Source: Bacillus cereus G9842 (GTDB lineage: Bacteria > Bacillota > Bacilli > Bacillales > Bacillaceae_G). Taken from it: a stretch of 64,000 bases of DNA. The DNA is taken from contig NC_011772.1 of the NCBI RefSeq assembly GCF_000021305.1, positions 3,572,001-3,636,000 of the forward strand, read 5' to 3'. Under the pieces are notes generated by a model that was given only the letters and a program-made list of their open reading frames with translations, was not told the DNA's origin and searched no databases. Position numbers and translations under genes: made by a program. Of this stretch, positions 20,945-30,131 are shown piece by piece; the stretch's first letter is position 1, and each line of letters starts with the position of its first letter.

Positions 20945-21519
20945 AACGCTTTCTCCTTCAACCATCTCATAAAATATGCCTCTAATTCGTCCACTGTTAA
21001 TCTATTCGTGTCCAAATAAGTTACAGGAAATTGTCTATACCAATCTTTTTCCGTTTCTACTAATTTAAATTGCTCATCAAATGTACTTCGTTTTCTTGTC
21101 CTATCGTTATTTTTTCTATCATATACATTCTTTTTCGTCACATCTAAATAAAAAATAGCATCTGAACGACATTCTCTTAATTTATATAATTCATCTTTCA
21201 ATCCAGTTTCTATATCCCACTCTTTCCCTATAATCATTGGATAAAAAAGTGTATAAAATTCAATATCTTCAGGTCCACGATCAAAAATAACAACTGAATC
21301 TTTCACATTTTGAAACTCCTTTATTTTTACTTCGATAAACATTTTTTGATTTATGATAAACCCTTCTTTTGAATTCACATCCAAATTTAATTGCTTTCGC
21401 TTTTCTACAATTGGATAAGGATTTTCATATATAACCGAATATCCTCTCTCTTCTAATCTTTTAGCCAATGTTGTTTTTCCGCTTGCCATCGGCCCTTGCA
21501 GTGAAATTACGTATGCCAT
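20941..21519 (-). CDS. P-loop nucleoside/AAA-type kinase
   Basis: A 192-residue P-loop protein with Walker A GPMASGKTTLAKRLEE at residues about 8-23 and a DRGPEDIEFYT motif near 90 similar to deoxynucleoside kinases and thymidylate-kinase-like ATPases. A lid-like, arginine-rich segment (KKNVYDRKNNDRTRKRSTFDEQF) lies near 140. The substrate is unknown. I chose ATG 21519, 9 bases after AAGGGA; the longer frame from 21594 has no ribosome site. It shares an ATGA overlap with the DJ-1 gene. Confidence 0.75.
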   Translation of the reverse strand: MAYVISLQGPMASGKTTLAKRLEERGYSVIYENPYPIVEKRKQLNLDVNSKEGFIINQKMFIEVKIKEFQNVKDSVVIFDRGPEDIEFYTLFYPMIIGKEWDIETGLKDELYKLRECRSDAIFYLDVTKKNVYDRKNNDRTRKRSTFDEQFKLVETEKDWYRQFPVTYLDTNRLTVDELEAYFMRWLKEKAL

Positions 21520-21595
21520 GCCTCTCATTCCCTTACACTTTAGTACACCTATAATATACAGAAATTTGAAAACTCTCAACATTATATATATCATC

Positions 21596-21692
21596 TTGTT
21601 TCTTATTCTTATCTAACTTATAATGAAAAATAGAGATTATGACGGACGCATCAATAATGTAAGCTTGGAAATCCAAGCTTACATTATTTTTT
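21596..21692 (+). ncRNA. Candidate small RNA: promoter directly followed by terminator
   Basis: TTGTTT at 21596-21601 and TATAAT at 21619-21624 are separated by 17 bases. About 30 bases later a perfect 16-bp stem (21653-21668 with 21673-21688) ends in TTTTTT (21687-21692). No open frame lies between. It could make an RNA of about 60 bases, or act as an attenuator of the 98-residue gene downstream, whose ATG is at 21774. Confidence 0.4.
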
Positions 21693-21773
21693 GCTTTCCC
21701 TTTTCTAATAAAAAGAGTATACTAGATTGGAACGTATGTTCTTAATAATTACATACAGTAAGGAGATAGAACA

Positions 21774-22070
21774 ATGGTATACGACACAAAAGCAATTTCT
21801 TGGAATGAATCTTTAAAACAACTTCAACGCCGCTATACAAACAAACAAGTTGACCGAAAAGAATTTGAGGATATTGAACTGATGGAATTCTTCCGCGATA
21901 ACGACTACATTTCTTTACCTACACATATAAGCGGCCTATCAAAAACACGTTTTACTTCTTACTCTATTTTCACAACTGAAGATAAAGATCGTAAAGTTGG
22001 CACACTTATTATTGAGTATGTTGAAGACGATAATAATAATTTATGTGTTGAACAACTATACTTCGTTTAA
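21774..22070 (+). CDS. Conserved-looking 98-residue protein of unknown function
   Basis: A small soluble acidic protein with no signal peptide or membrane segment. The order of features is a basic helix KQLQRRYTNKQ, an acidic helix EFEDIELMEFFRDN and a beta-rich C-terminus KVGTLIIEYVEDD. The ATG has AAGGAG 9 bases upstream, supporting a real gene. I do not recognise a family. A terminator-like hairpin precedes it and another follows at 22076-22102. Confidence 0.7.
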   Translation: MVYDTKAISWNESLKQLQRRYTNKQVDRKEFEDIELMEFFRDNDYISLPTHISGLSKTRFTSYSIFTTEDKDRKVGTLIIEYVEDDNNNLCVEQLYFV

Positions 22071-22075
22071 ACTAT

Positions 22076-22102
22076 AACGCTTGGTCAAAATGACCAAGCG
22101 TT
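22076..22102 (+). terminator. Terminator after the 98-residue gene
   Basis: A 12-bp perfect stem (22076-22087 with 22091-22102) with a 3-base loop. The T-run that follows is weak. Confidence 0.6.
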
Positions 22103-22173
22103 CTTGCTTTCTATTAATCTCACTGTATATAATATGAATAAAAGAAAACCGTAATCATTAAGGGGGGATATGC

Positions 22174-22605
22174 TTGCTCGAAGGATGGTTCAGTTGGTTC
22201 ATTGTATTGTGGACGGTTATTTTATTAGGACTTATGTCTATCGGTGGATACTTTATGTTCAGAAAATTTTTAAAACGATTACCAAAAGAAGACGGCATGT
22301 CCATTTTGGATTGGGAAGAACACTACATAAATAAAACGAGACATTTATGGGCTGACGAACAAAAACAATTGTTAGAAGAGCTTGTAAGTCCTGTTCCAGA
22401 ACTATTTCGCGATGTTGCAAAATCAAAAATCGCTGGCAAAATTGGGGAACTTGCATTACAAGAAAATGCCTCTCAAATTACACAAGACTTAATTATTAAA
22501 GGATATATCATTGCCACACCAAAGCGTGATCATAAATTTTTAATTAAAAAACTACAAGAAAAAAAGATTGATTATTCTAACTATCAATCTTTACTCGCAA
22601 AGTAA
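22174..22605 (+). CDS. YneK-like DUF2621 membrane-anchored protein
   Basis: A 143-residue protein with one N-terminal membrane segment (about residues 8-30), then a soluble part with MSILDWEEHYINKTRHLW and KIGELALQENASQI, the DUF2621/YneK pattern. The start is a TTG at 22174 with AGGGGGG about 6 bases before it; the nearby ATG at 22170 is out of frame. In B. subtilis yneK lies next to ccdC and ccdA, as here, but the function is unknown. Confidence 0.8.
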   Translation: MLEGWFSWFIVLWTVILLGLMSIGGYFMFRKFLKRLPKEDGMSILDWEEHYINKTRHLWADEQKQLLEELVSPVPELFRDVAKSKIAGKIGELALQENASQITQDLIIKGYIIATPKRDHKFLIKKLQEKKIDYSNYQSLLAK

Positions 22606-22624
22606 CTTCATATTATTTTCGATA

Positions 22625-22655
22625 AAAAAGACAGCGCCTTTGACGCTGTCTTTTT
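22625..22655. terminator. Bidirectional terminator yneK/ccdC
   Basis: A 12-bp perfect stem (22625-22636 with 22644-22655), flanked by A and T tracts, lies between convergent genes. Confidence 0.85.
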
Positions 22656-22675
22656 ATTTGGTACATATACAGTTT

Positions 22676-23182
22676 TTAAGTTAGCTTCATATCTTTTTCA
22701 TTATAAAAACCATCTTCTTTTTCCATTTCCTTCTGTAATTTCGTAAAGGAACGATACATTGCAATTCTCCATGACACAATCATCGCAAACGCAAGTAAGA
22801 AGAACATGCCACTAAGTTGTCCTAAATCAAGAGATTGGCTTAAGTATGTTTTAAATACAATCCGCACTACAAGTAATCCAATTAATATAAAAACAAAGGC
22901 TTTTGAACGCTTCAAATAAATCTCTTGTCCTCTAATTTCAAATTTAGATGTTTTAATAAGAAAAATAGAGAAAATCAAACCGACACCAATTGCTTCTAAC
23001 ATTTCTGCTGGAGTTAATCGAAATTCAGGAAAAACATACATCAATGCGCCCGTACTCATAAAAAATGGTGGAAGTATAATTTTTTTCAATGTTGCAGGTT
23101 TCTTAGCTGCTTTTAAACGAATAAACATCGCACCGACAGCCATACAAACAGCAACGATACTGGATAAAACAACTATGTTCAT
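22676..23182 (-). CDS. ccdC: Cytochrome c biogenesis protein CcdC (DUF1453)
   Basis: A 168-residue protein with about five membrane segments. The FEIRGQEIYLKRSKAFVFILIGLLVVRIVFK and MIVSWRIAMYRSFTKL stretches match DUF1453. It lies 90 bases downstream of ccdA on the same strand, as in B. subtilis. Its molecular role in cytochrome c maturation is not firmly known and it is dispensable in B. subtilis. It is paralogous to the gene at 8580. Confidence 0.85.
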   Translation of the reverse strand: MNIVVLSSIVAVCMAVGAMFIRLKAAKKPATLKKIILPPFFMSTGALMYVFPEFRLTPAEMLEAIGVGLIFSIFLIKTSKFEIRGQEIYLKRSKAFVFILIGLLVVRIVFKTYLSQSLDLGQLSGMFFLLAFAMIVSWRIAMYRSFTKLQKEMEKEDGFYNEKDMKLT

Positions 23183-23272
23183 ATTTTCTCATCCTTTTTT
23201 GTGGCTATATGCAAAATATACTTTCATTATATGCTTTTCCGTTAGTATTTCCAACATTTTCGCAGAATAATA

Positions 23273-23983
23273 CTAAAAACCGGTAAAACCACCAAATAAA
23301 CTTGAGAAATATACGATAATTTTCGTCATCCAGTTAAAGTATAAGAAGACACCCATAACAATCATAATATATCCTCCGATTTTCATGAAGGCCATACTAT
23401 TTCTTTTAATCCAAGACATTTTCGTAATAAAGAATGACAGTACGAAAAACGGGATAGCAAATCCAAGTATGTAAGCAATCATGTAAATCATTGCAGATTC
23501 TGGGTTTGTTGCTGCTAATCCAATTACGGACACTAGAATTGGTCCGGTACATGGCGTCCATCCTGCTGCAAAGGCTAATCCAATTAGTACTGATCCAAAA
23601 TAGCCACTTGGACGATTTTTAAATGTAAATTTACGGTCTTGCATTAAAAATTTCGGCTTAAACACCCCGACAATAATTAAGCCGAACACGATGATAAAGA
23701 TACCACCTAACTGTCTGATTAAATCTTTATAGTCAGTAAAGATTCCTCCAATAAAACTTGTACCAAATCCAATTGCAATAAATATAATTGAAAATCCAAG
23801 TAAGAAAAACGCTGTATGTATCATACTTCTTTTGCGAAGCATTGCATTTTCTTCTTTCAATTCAGAAACCGACATACCTGTTATGTACGATAAAAATGCC
23901 GGATAAAGCGGTAAGCAACATGGGGAAATAAATGATAAGAACCCGGCGCCAAACGCTAAAAAAATACTAATATCTTGCATCAT
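23273..23983 (-). CDS. ccdA: Cytochrome c biogenesis thiol-reductant transporter CcdA
   Basis: A 236-residue, six-segment membrane protein of the DsbD/CcdA family. The redox cysteines are in [12 protein letters not shown] (about residue 20) and [13 protein letters not shown] (about 140). It passes electrons from thioredoxin across the membrane for apocytochrome c heme attachment and sporulation thiol reactions. The start is the ATG at 23983 (or the next codon), after GGAGAGGAG; the longer frame to 24037 lacks a ribosome site. Confidence 0.92.
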   Translation of the reverse strand: MMQDISIFLAFGAGFLSFISPCCLPLYPAFLSYITGMSVSELKEENAMLRKRSMIHTAFFLLGFSIIFIAIGFGTSFIGGIFTDYKDLIRQLGGIFIIVFGLIIVGVFKPKFLMQDRKFTFKNRPSGYFGSVLIGLAFAAGWTPCTGPILVSVIGLAATNPESAMIYMIAYILGFAIPFFVLSFFITKMSWIKRNSMAFMKIGGYIMIVMGVFLYFNWMTKIIVYFSSLFGGFTGF

Positions 23984-24468
23984 TCCACTCCTCTCCCTAA
24001 ATATTGTAACAAAAACACATAAAAATACTATGAACAATTCGTGAAATCACTTTTACAACGTGGCAATAAGAAAAACCACACTTCCCCACAGTTTCTAATA
24101 AAACGTTTTCATTTCCTTCTATTATATAGAAAAAACTCAAATGGATTATGAAACTCCTTTAATTGTTATTAACATAACAAAGGTAACATAGTTTCTCAAA
24201 TAATTAGCACGCTACTAGTACGCCTATTTACATATTGGTTTAAAAAATATTTTTTTCAAATGCTGTCTCTATACAATGCAAAGTTGATTTTATAATACTT
24301 CTACTATTAATAATTTCAAGATTATGCATAAATATCATACTTTTATTATTATTCTATAAAATGTCATACTTTTCTTTCATTTGACCCTTTATTTCTAATT
24401 TTGTATACTTCCCTCTAGTTATATATTTTCGATACGGAACAACTTCATATAGATGGGAGGAATTTTTC
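23984..24468. other. 485-base AT-rich gap upstream of ccdA and the EamA gene
   Basis: No open frame with a ribosome site occurs. The stretch serves as the divergent promoter region. A TATGCATAAATATCATA string near 24326 resembles a PlcR box but has one base too many. Nothing else stands out. Confidence 0.5.
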
Positions 24469-25383
24469 ATGCTTCGTTATTCTCTTTTAGTTTTATTAGG
24501 AGCGTGTAGTTATGGAATTTTAGCTATTTTTGTTAAGCTTGCATATGCAGAAGGATTTTCACTTGGAGAAGTAATTGGCAGCCAATATTTGTTCGGTTGG
24601 ATTATTTTGCTTGCTATTACACTTCTATTTTCTAGACATCGCGTTCCTTTAAAGCAAGCATTACTTTTATTCGTTGCAGGAACATCTGCAAGTTTTACCG
24701 GAATTTTTTATTATGCTTCATTAAAAACTGTACCAGCTTCTATTGCAATTATTCTTTTATTCCAATTCGTTTGGGTCGGAATTATCATTGAAGCAGTCGC
24801 AACAAAAACATTACCTTCAAGAGAAAAAGTTATTTCTGTTATTTTCTTACTTGTAGGGACATTTTTATCCAGTGGTTTACTAGAACAATCAGCAGGTGCT
24901 TTCGATACGACTGGAATCATTTTAGGTTTATTATCTGCTGTTACATTCGCAACATACATTTTCGTGAGCGGAAAAGTTGCTGTTGAAGTACCTTCATTAC
25001 CGCGCGGTGTTCTCTTAATGACTGGTGCTTTAACTTTAGTCATGATTGTATTTCCACCAACATTTATTTTTAATGGTGCCATTTCTCAAGGTCTTTGGAA
25101 ATACGGTTTAGGATTAGGAACATTTAGTATCGTAATTCCATCTATTGCCTTTACAATCGGAATTCCAAAAATCGGTTCTGGCTTAGCGACTATTCTTGGT
25201 GCAGCGGAACTACCGGTTACAACAATTATGTCAGTATTCGTTTTAAAAGAGGCTGTACTATCTTCACAATGGTTCGGTGTATCACTTATTTTAATCGGGA
25301 TTGCAATCCCGCAAATTGCATACGCAATGCGTGGACGCGGACGTTATCGTAAACATCATACGCATAAAAAAATAGCAGCATGA
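24469..25383 (+). CDS. EamA/DMT family transporter
   Basis: A 304-residue protein with ten predicted membrane segments in two EamA repeats (about residues 5-135 and 148-288). A basic, His-rich cytoplasmic tail (RGRGRYRKHHTHKK) ends it. The family exports metabolites or drugs; the substrate is unknown. The ATG follows GGGAGGAA. It is monocistronic, with a terminator at 25387-25416. Confidence 0.87.
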   Translation: MLRYSLLVLLGACSYGILAIFVKLAYAEGFSLGEVIGSQYLFGWIILLAITLLFSRHRVPLKQALLLFVAGTSASFTGIFYYASLKTVPASIAIILLFQFVWVGIIIEAVATKTLPSREKVISVIFLLVGTFLSSGLLEQSAGAFDTTGIILGLLSAVTFATYIFVSGKVAVEVPSLPRGVLLMTGALTLVMIVFPPTFIFNGAISQGLWKYGLGLGTFSIVIPSIAFTIGIPKIGSGLATILGAAELPVTTIMSVFVLKEAVLSSQWFGVSLILIGIAIPQIAYAMRGRGRYRKHHTHKKIAA

Positions 25384-25386
25384 ACG

Positions 25387-25416
25387 AGAGAGGATTTTCA
25401 TTTGAAAATCCTCTCT
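25387..25416 (+). terminator. Terminator of the EamA gene
   Basis: A 14-bp perfect stem with a TT-centred loop is followed by TTTTA. Confidence 0.85.
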
Positions 25417-25470
25417 TTTATTGTTGTATACTTATAGTAAAGATTTTGCTGAAGAAAGAAGGCATACTAC

Positions 25471-26616
25471 ATGGTATCTATTTCAAATCAACTAAAAGAA
25501 AAACTTATTTCCATCCGTCGACATTTACATGAGTATCCAGAACTATCATATGAAGAGTTCGAAACAACAAAAGCAATAAAAAATTGGTTAGAAGAAAAAA
25601 ACATTACTATCATTGATTCCAATTTAGAAACAGGAATTATCGCTGAAGTGTCTGGTAATAAAAACGGACCAATTGTAGCAGTTCGTGCTGATATTGATGC
25701 CCTTCCTATTCAAGAAGAAACACATTTGTCCTATGCATCTAAAGTACCAGGGAAAATGCATGCTTGTGGACACGATTTTCATACAGCTGCTATTTTAGGT
25801 ACTGCTTTCTTATTAAAAGAAAGAGAATCTTCCCTAAATGGAACGGTTCGCTTCATATTCCAACCAGCTGAAGAAAGTAGTAATGGCGCTTGCAAAGTTA
25901 TTAATGCTGGACATTTACGTAATGTGCAAGCGATTTTCGGCATGCATAATAAACCTGATTTATCAGTAGGTACAATTGGCATTAAAGATGGTCCACTGAT
26001 GGCCGGAGTTGATCGATTTGAAATTGAAATTCACGGAGTTGGTACACACGCGGCTGTACCAGATGCTGGCGTAGATCCTATTGTCGCATCCTCTCAAATT
26101 GTGATGGCACTGCAAACAATTGTAAGCCGAAATATAAGTTCATCTCATAATGCAGTTGTTAGTGTTACAAATATTCATGCGGGAAATACGTGGAACGTGA
26201 TTCCTGCAAAAGCTACGTTAGAAGGAACTATTCGCACGTTCCAAGCTGAAACACGTGAAAAGATCCCAGCACTCATGGAGCGTATTATTAAAGGTGTATC
26301 TGATGCATTAGGTGTAAAAACGGAATTTCGTTTTTATTCAGGTCCTCCTGCTGTTCACAACGATAAAGCTCTTACAGACTTATCTACTCACGTTGCCACA
26401 AAGATGAATCTTAATATCATCTCGCCTAGTCCGTCAATGGCTGGAGAAGATTTTTCATTTTACCAACAGGAAATACCAGGTTCATTCGTCTTTATGGGAA
26501 CGAGCGGTACACATGAATGGCATCATCCTGCTTTTACAATTAATGAAGAGGCACTGCCTATAAGTGCCGAATACTTTGCTTTACTAGCCGAAAGAGCACT
26601 TAAACAATTCTCATAA
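25471..26616 (+). CDS. M20 family amidohydrolase/peptidase
   Basis: A 381-residue M20D-type metallohydrolase (N-acyl-amino acid amidohydrolase or hippurate hydrolase group). The metal motifs are MHACGHDFHTAA near residue 100, FQPAEESSNGA near 133 and SMAGEDFSFY near 330. An inserted dimerisation domain occupies about 180-295. It probably deacylates N-acetyl or N-acyl amino acids, cysteine or diaminopimelate derivatives being possible in Bacillus. It is monocistronic with its own terminator. Confidence 0.88.
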   Translation: MVSISNQLKEKLISIRRHLHEYPELSYEEFETTKAIKNWLEEKNITIIDSNLETGIIAEVSGNKNGPIVAVRADIDALPIQEETHLSYASKVPGKMHACGHDFHTAAILGTAFLLKERESSLNGTVRFIFQPAEESSNGACKVINAGHLRNVQAIFGMHNKPDLSVGTIGIKDGPLMAGVDRFEIEIHGVGTHAAVPDAGVDPIVASSQIVMALQTIVSRNISSSHNAVVSVTNIHAGNTWNVIPAKATLEGTIRTFQAETREKIPALMERIIKGVSDALGVKTEFRFYSGPPAVHNDKALTDLSTHVATKMNLNIISPSPSMAGEDFSFYQQEIPGSFVFMGTSGTHEWHHPAFTINEEALPISAEYFALLAERALKQFS

Positions 26617-26617
26617 A

Positions 26618-26659
26618 AAAAGCCGTTCAAAGTGCATCTCAGCACCCTGAACGGCTTTT
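26618..26659. terminator. Bidirectional terminator
   Basis: A 12-bp stem (26618-26629 with 26648-26659) with an inner GTGC/GCAC extension lies between the convergent M20 and ABC permease genes. Confidence 0.8.
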
Positions 26660-26663
26660 CTTA

Positions 26664-27608
26664 TTAAGTTAAATCACGTTTTAAAAACACAGTATATGAA
26701 ATACATAAAAATACGAACAAATAAAGTAGTAACATACATGATGCAAACGGGAATGTTACTCCATCAATAAAACTTCCATTCTTTGAAATACTATATAAAT
26801 CTGTGTTTGCTGGCAATAAATATTTCGCCCAGTTATATCTAGTGGCTGCTAATAACGCAATATTGCCTGATAAAGCAAGGAATAGTGAAATACCAATTGC
26901 ACCTCCACTAGATCTCGTTAACACAGAAATCATAAATGCAAACGATGCATACACAACCGTTGGTAACCACGATAAAACATAATATTTACTTGCTTCCACA
27001 AAAATATTTTGTTTTATTATATTTCCATCTTGGAAAATAAACTCACTCCATGCAGGCTGTTGGAATTTATAAATAACAAGTCCACATAAAGCGGAGAAAA
27101 TCATATTAAATATAAACAATAAAGCTGCAAATATAACGATTGCTAAAAACTTTGCTGTTAAAATTTTAAATCGACTCGCCGGACGGATTGTTAAAAATTT
27201 ATATGTTCCCCAGCTATATTCATTCGCAAAAATTGTACTTGCATACACGAGGATAAATGGGAGCAAAATTGGAAATACGATAAAACCTGTATCTCTCATG
27301 AAAGAAAGTGGAGAACTGCTTGCCGGTGCTGTATCCGTATCTAAATGCTTCATCTTAAGCTGGTATTCTTTTACAAGCTCATCCCCTGATTTTTCTGCTA
27401 AAATAGCTTCTTTTTTCATGCCAAGCTTTTTCTCAATTTCTACAGTACGTTCTGTATAATCTACTTTCCATCCTTTTGTTTCCGGTTCAAAATACTTTAC
27501 CGTAACCCACCCTAATCCGATTATTAATACTGCAATAACCGCAAATGGAATAATCGTTCGCTTCCGCTTAAATATTTTATACAGTTCGTTATATACTAAA
27601 TTAAACAA
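26664..27608 (-). CDS. ABC-2 type transporter permease
   Basis: A 314-residue permease with six membrane segments: one near residues 18-35, an outside loop of about 60 residues, then five between 110 and 310. The motif NEYSWGTYKFLTIRPASRFKILTAK is typical of ABC-2 bacitracin/lantibiotic-type permeases. The start overlaps the ATPase gene by 8 bases, so the two form one exporter. The substrate is unknown. Confidence 0.87.
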   Translation of the reverse strand: MFNLVYNELYKIFKRKRTIIPFAVIAVLIIGLGWVTVKYFEPETKGWKVDYTERTVEIEKKLGMKKEAILAEKSGDELVKEYQLKMKHLDTDTAPASSSPLSFMRDTGFIVFPILLPFILVYASTIFANEYSWGTYKFLTIRPASRFKILTAKFLAIVIFAALLFIFNMIFSALCGLVIYKFQQPAWSEFIFQDGNIIKQNIFVEASKYYVLSWLPTVVYASFAFMISVLTRSSGGAIGISLFLALSGNIALLAATRYNWAKYLLPANTDLYSISKNGSFIDGVTFPFASCMLLLYLFVFLCISYTVFLKRDLT

Positions 27609-28512
27609 TATCTTTTCCCCCTGTTAATTCTAAAAATTGCTCTTCTAACGTTTTTCTTTCTTCATATACACGATACACTTGAATGTTTTTCTCAAGCAAT
27701 GTACGAATAACATTTGGGATTTCTTCATCTTTTACGTTAATAATTAATTCATTATCTTTTACTAAAACATCATGCCCTAACATTTCCGCTGCTTTATTCG
27801 CATCATCTACACGTATACGGATCGTCTCCATCTCTTCACTTTGACTATGCTGAATGTTTTGCGTAGCCACATATTCCCCGTGCTGAATAATGATAACTCT
27901 GTCACACATTAATTCAACTTCTGAAAGTAAGTGACTCGATACAAGTACAGCTTTTCCTTGTTCATGTGCAATTTTTTTTATGTACATTCTCATTTCATGT
28001 ATTCCACTAGGGTCTAATCCATTCGTCGGTTCATCTAGTACCAACACATCCGGATCGTGAATAAGCGCCTGAGCGATTCCTAAACGTTGTCTCATGCCAA
28101 GTGAATATGCTTTTACTTTACGATTAATTACTTGTCCCATTCCTAACAATTTCACTACTTCATCGATACGTTCTTCGGTCACATTACCATTCATTCGTCC
28201 GAAATATGTTAAATTTTCATACCCGCTCAAAAAAGGATAAAATTCGGGTGTCTCAATTACCGCCCCAATTTTCGCAGCGGTTTTTTCAAATTGCTGTTTC
28301 ACAGATTGACCATCAATCCATACTTCACCTTCTGTCATACGGATCATACCAACCATCATTCTCATTAAAGTCGTTTTTCCAGCACCGTTTGGTCCGAGTA
28401 AACCGACAACCTCGCCTTTTTTCACTTCAAAACTAATATTTTGTACAAGTGTCTTTGAGCCAATTCGCTTCGTTAACCGATCGACTTTTACAATTGATTG
28501 TTCATTTGTCAT
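27601..28512 (-). CDS. ABC transporter ATP-binding protein
   Basis: A 303-residue ATPase with Walker A GPNGAGKTTLMR, Q-loop region VIETPEFYPFLSGYENL, signature YSLGMRQRLGIAQAL, Walker B VLVLDEPTNGLD and switch His in VSSHLLSEVE. The C-terminal 80 residues form the regulatory tail seen in BcrA-like antibiotic-export ATPases. The ATG at 28512 lies 9 bases after GGAAAGG; an in-frame TTG at 28521 is less likely. It is partnered with the permease that follows. Confidence 0.9.
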   Translation of the reverse strand: MTNEQSIVKVDRLTKRIGSKTLVQNISFEVKKGEVVGLLGPNGAGKTTLMRMMVGMIRMTEGEVWIDGQSVKQQFEKTAAKIGAVIETPEFYPFLSGYENLTYFGRMNGNVTEERIDEVVKLLGMGQVINRKVKAYSLGMRQRLGIAQALIHDPDVLVLDEPTNGLDPSGIHEMRMYIKKIAHEQGKAVLVSSHLLSEVELMCDRVIIIQHGEYVATQNIQHSQSEEMETIRIRVDDANKAAEMLGHDVLVKDNELIINVKDEEIPNVIRTLLEKNIQVYRVYEERKTLEEQFLELTGGKDIV

Positions 28513-28584
28513 TCTATACAACCTTTCCTTCCCATTCTTTGTCAGGTCTTTTCACTGTAACATGATTATTTTTATGTGTAAAAT

Positions 28585-28760
28585 GAACACTCCCCCACTT
28601 AGCAAAGCTTGAAGTGGGGGTTTCTAACGTTTCGACCTAACGGACGATTAACGTCAGAGGAGTTAACACATTAGCGAGCTGTTTCACGCCTAACCCCTCT
28701 ATCCCATTTGTCCATGCATTTGGGATTACTTTTCGTAAAATGTTAGCCGCAGCATTTACA
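28585..28760 (-). ncRNA. Putative omega RNA at the tnpB 3' end
   Basis: TnpB nucleases use an RNA that spans the 3' part of tnpB and the element's right-end hairpin; the guide comes from the flank just past the right end. Here the hairpin at 28592-28620 fits that scaffold, and the guide would read minus-strand bases below 28584. The extent is an inference from the family. Confidence 0.4.
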
Positions 28761-30106
28761 TCAGCATTAATTAAAGTTTTATTTGCTGAACGATATATGC
28801 CGCGCTCTATTCGTTTTCCTGAAAAAGTTGTATTTTGGTCATTTTCTCCATACGTTGGAATGAAGTCGTTATCCAGAAAACTTGCTTTCGATGTATATGA
28901 TTCTTCAGTTACAACAACTTGAATGCCTACAGCATTTGCTTTGTATGTAATCATTTGAATCAGTAAATTGTGCGGGATATGACAAAACGATTGGTTATTT
29001 CTTTTTCCCATATTCGTTTCTTGTTTCCAACTTTTGTTTTGACCAATAACGATTTTACAAACTTCTTCTTCTTGAGCTAGTTTTACGATATGGTGACTAA
29101 CTTTATGGAAGACGTCTTTTATTTTCAAGTAACGTTTTTGATGAAGTTTTTCTATCCTTTTAGAAGTAAAAGGTCCTTCATTCGTTTGTTTTCCATTTCT
29201 AAGAATGCTTGTAAAATGACTCTTCATTTTGTTGTAATATTGATTTATGCTTTTGACATGTTTGCCCTTAACAAGGACAGGTTTCATACCTGTGTTTGTT
29301 ACGATGGTTGCAAGGTTATCAATCCCTAAATCAATACTCATATAACGAGCATTCTCTTCAATCATTTGTTGTTCAGAAGGAACATCAATTACCAATTCCA
29401 CTACATATTCATTGTATTTTGGAATCACACGAACTTGTTTCAGTTTACCTTCAGTGAAACCTAGTTTCCCAATATTTAATTGTAATTTCGTCTTTGGAAA
29501 CTTTAAAAATCTACCGTTTTTAATGATACAATCTTGGTTTGTATACAGAATCTCTTTTTCAGAAGAACGAATATACTTTGGAATCCTAGGCGTTCCAGCA
29601 TATTTGTTTGGATTCTTTTTATAGTCTTTTAAACTAGCAAAAAAAGATTTCCAATTTTGGAACAAACCCTTCATGATTGACTGGCTACATTGCGTAGGCA
29701 AAGCTCGATAATCATTTTGAATCATAGCCTTAAATAGTGCATCTAGAAAGTTGTAATCTACATAAGGTTTTTCAAAATTAGGTTCTGAAAACAAATTACA
29801 TGTAATCTCTTTCTGTTCTTCTTTAGGCTTTAATTTCTCTTTTTCCAATTTCTTCCGATAGGCAAGGAGTTGTGTGTCATTCATCTTATCAATATTTTTA
29901 TGAATATTATCCAGAACTTCTTTTTGCAAAGGCTGCAACTCTTTTTCTTGTGTTAATCCAGTGTACACCTGGCGTATATAAAAGTTTGTGGTGTTATACA
30001 TATTCTTAGCGTTATGACAACATTCTTGAAAATAAGAATACATACGATGCCCTTTTTTAATCCAAATTTGAAGAGTTTTATAGTTTGATGGATTTTCCTT
30101 TGTCAT
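28637..30106 (-). CDS. tnpB: TnpB RNA-guided endonuclease-like protein
   Basis: A 489-residue OrfB/TnpB protein. RuvC residues are Asp259 (MSIDLGIDNLA), Glu401 or Glu402 (VVVTEESYTSKAS) and Asp449 (INADVNAAANI), so the nuclease site looks intact. The usual CxxC pairs of the zinc ribbon between RuvC-II and -III are absent: residues 405-445 contain no cysteine. ATG 30106 follows GAGGAGGTG; the open frame extends upstream to 30244 without a ribosome site. It lacks a tnpA partner. The protein probably cuts DNA under omega-RNA guidance, which helps the element persist. Confidence 0.88.
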   Translation of the reverse strand: MTKENPSNYKTLQIWIKKGHRMYSYFQECCHNAKNMYNTTNFYIRQVYTGLTQEKELQPLQKEVLDNIHKNIDKMNDTQLLAYRKKLEKEKLKPKEEQKEITCNLFSEPNFEKPYVDYNFLDALFKAMIQNDYRALPTQCSQSIMKGLFQNWKSFFASLKDYKKNPNKYAGTPRIPKYIRSSEKEILYTNQDCIIKNGRFLKFPKTKLQLNIGKLGFTEGKLKQVRVIPKYNEYVVELVIDVPSEQQMIEENARYMSIDLGIDNLATIVTNTGMKPVLVKGKHVKSINQYYNKMKSHFTSILRNGKQTNEGPFTSKRIEKLHQKRYLKIKDVFHKVSHHIVKLAQEEEVCKIVIGQNKSWKQETNMGKRNNQSFCHIPHNLLIQMITYKANAVGIQVVVTEESYTSKASFLDNDFIPTYGENDQNTTFSGKRIERGIYRSANKTLINADVNAAANILRKVIPNAWTNGIEGLGVKQLANVLTPLTLIVR

Positions 30107-30131
30107 TTTATTCACCTCCTCGTTAAGGATA

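Noticed and set aside
24326..24342. PlcR-box-like string TATGCATAAATATCATA upstream of the EamA gene
   Set aside because: The PlcR consensus TATGNANNNNTNCATA is 16 bases; here the second half is displaced by one base, so it does not fit.
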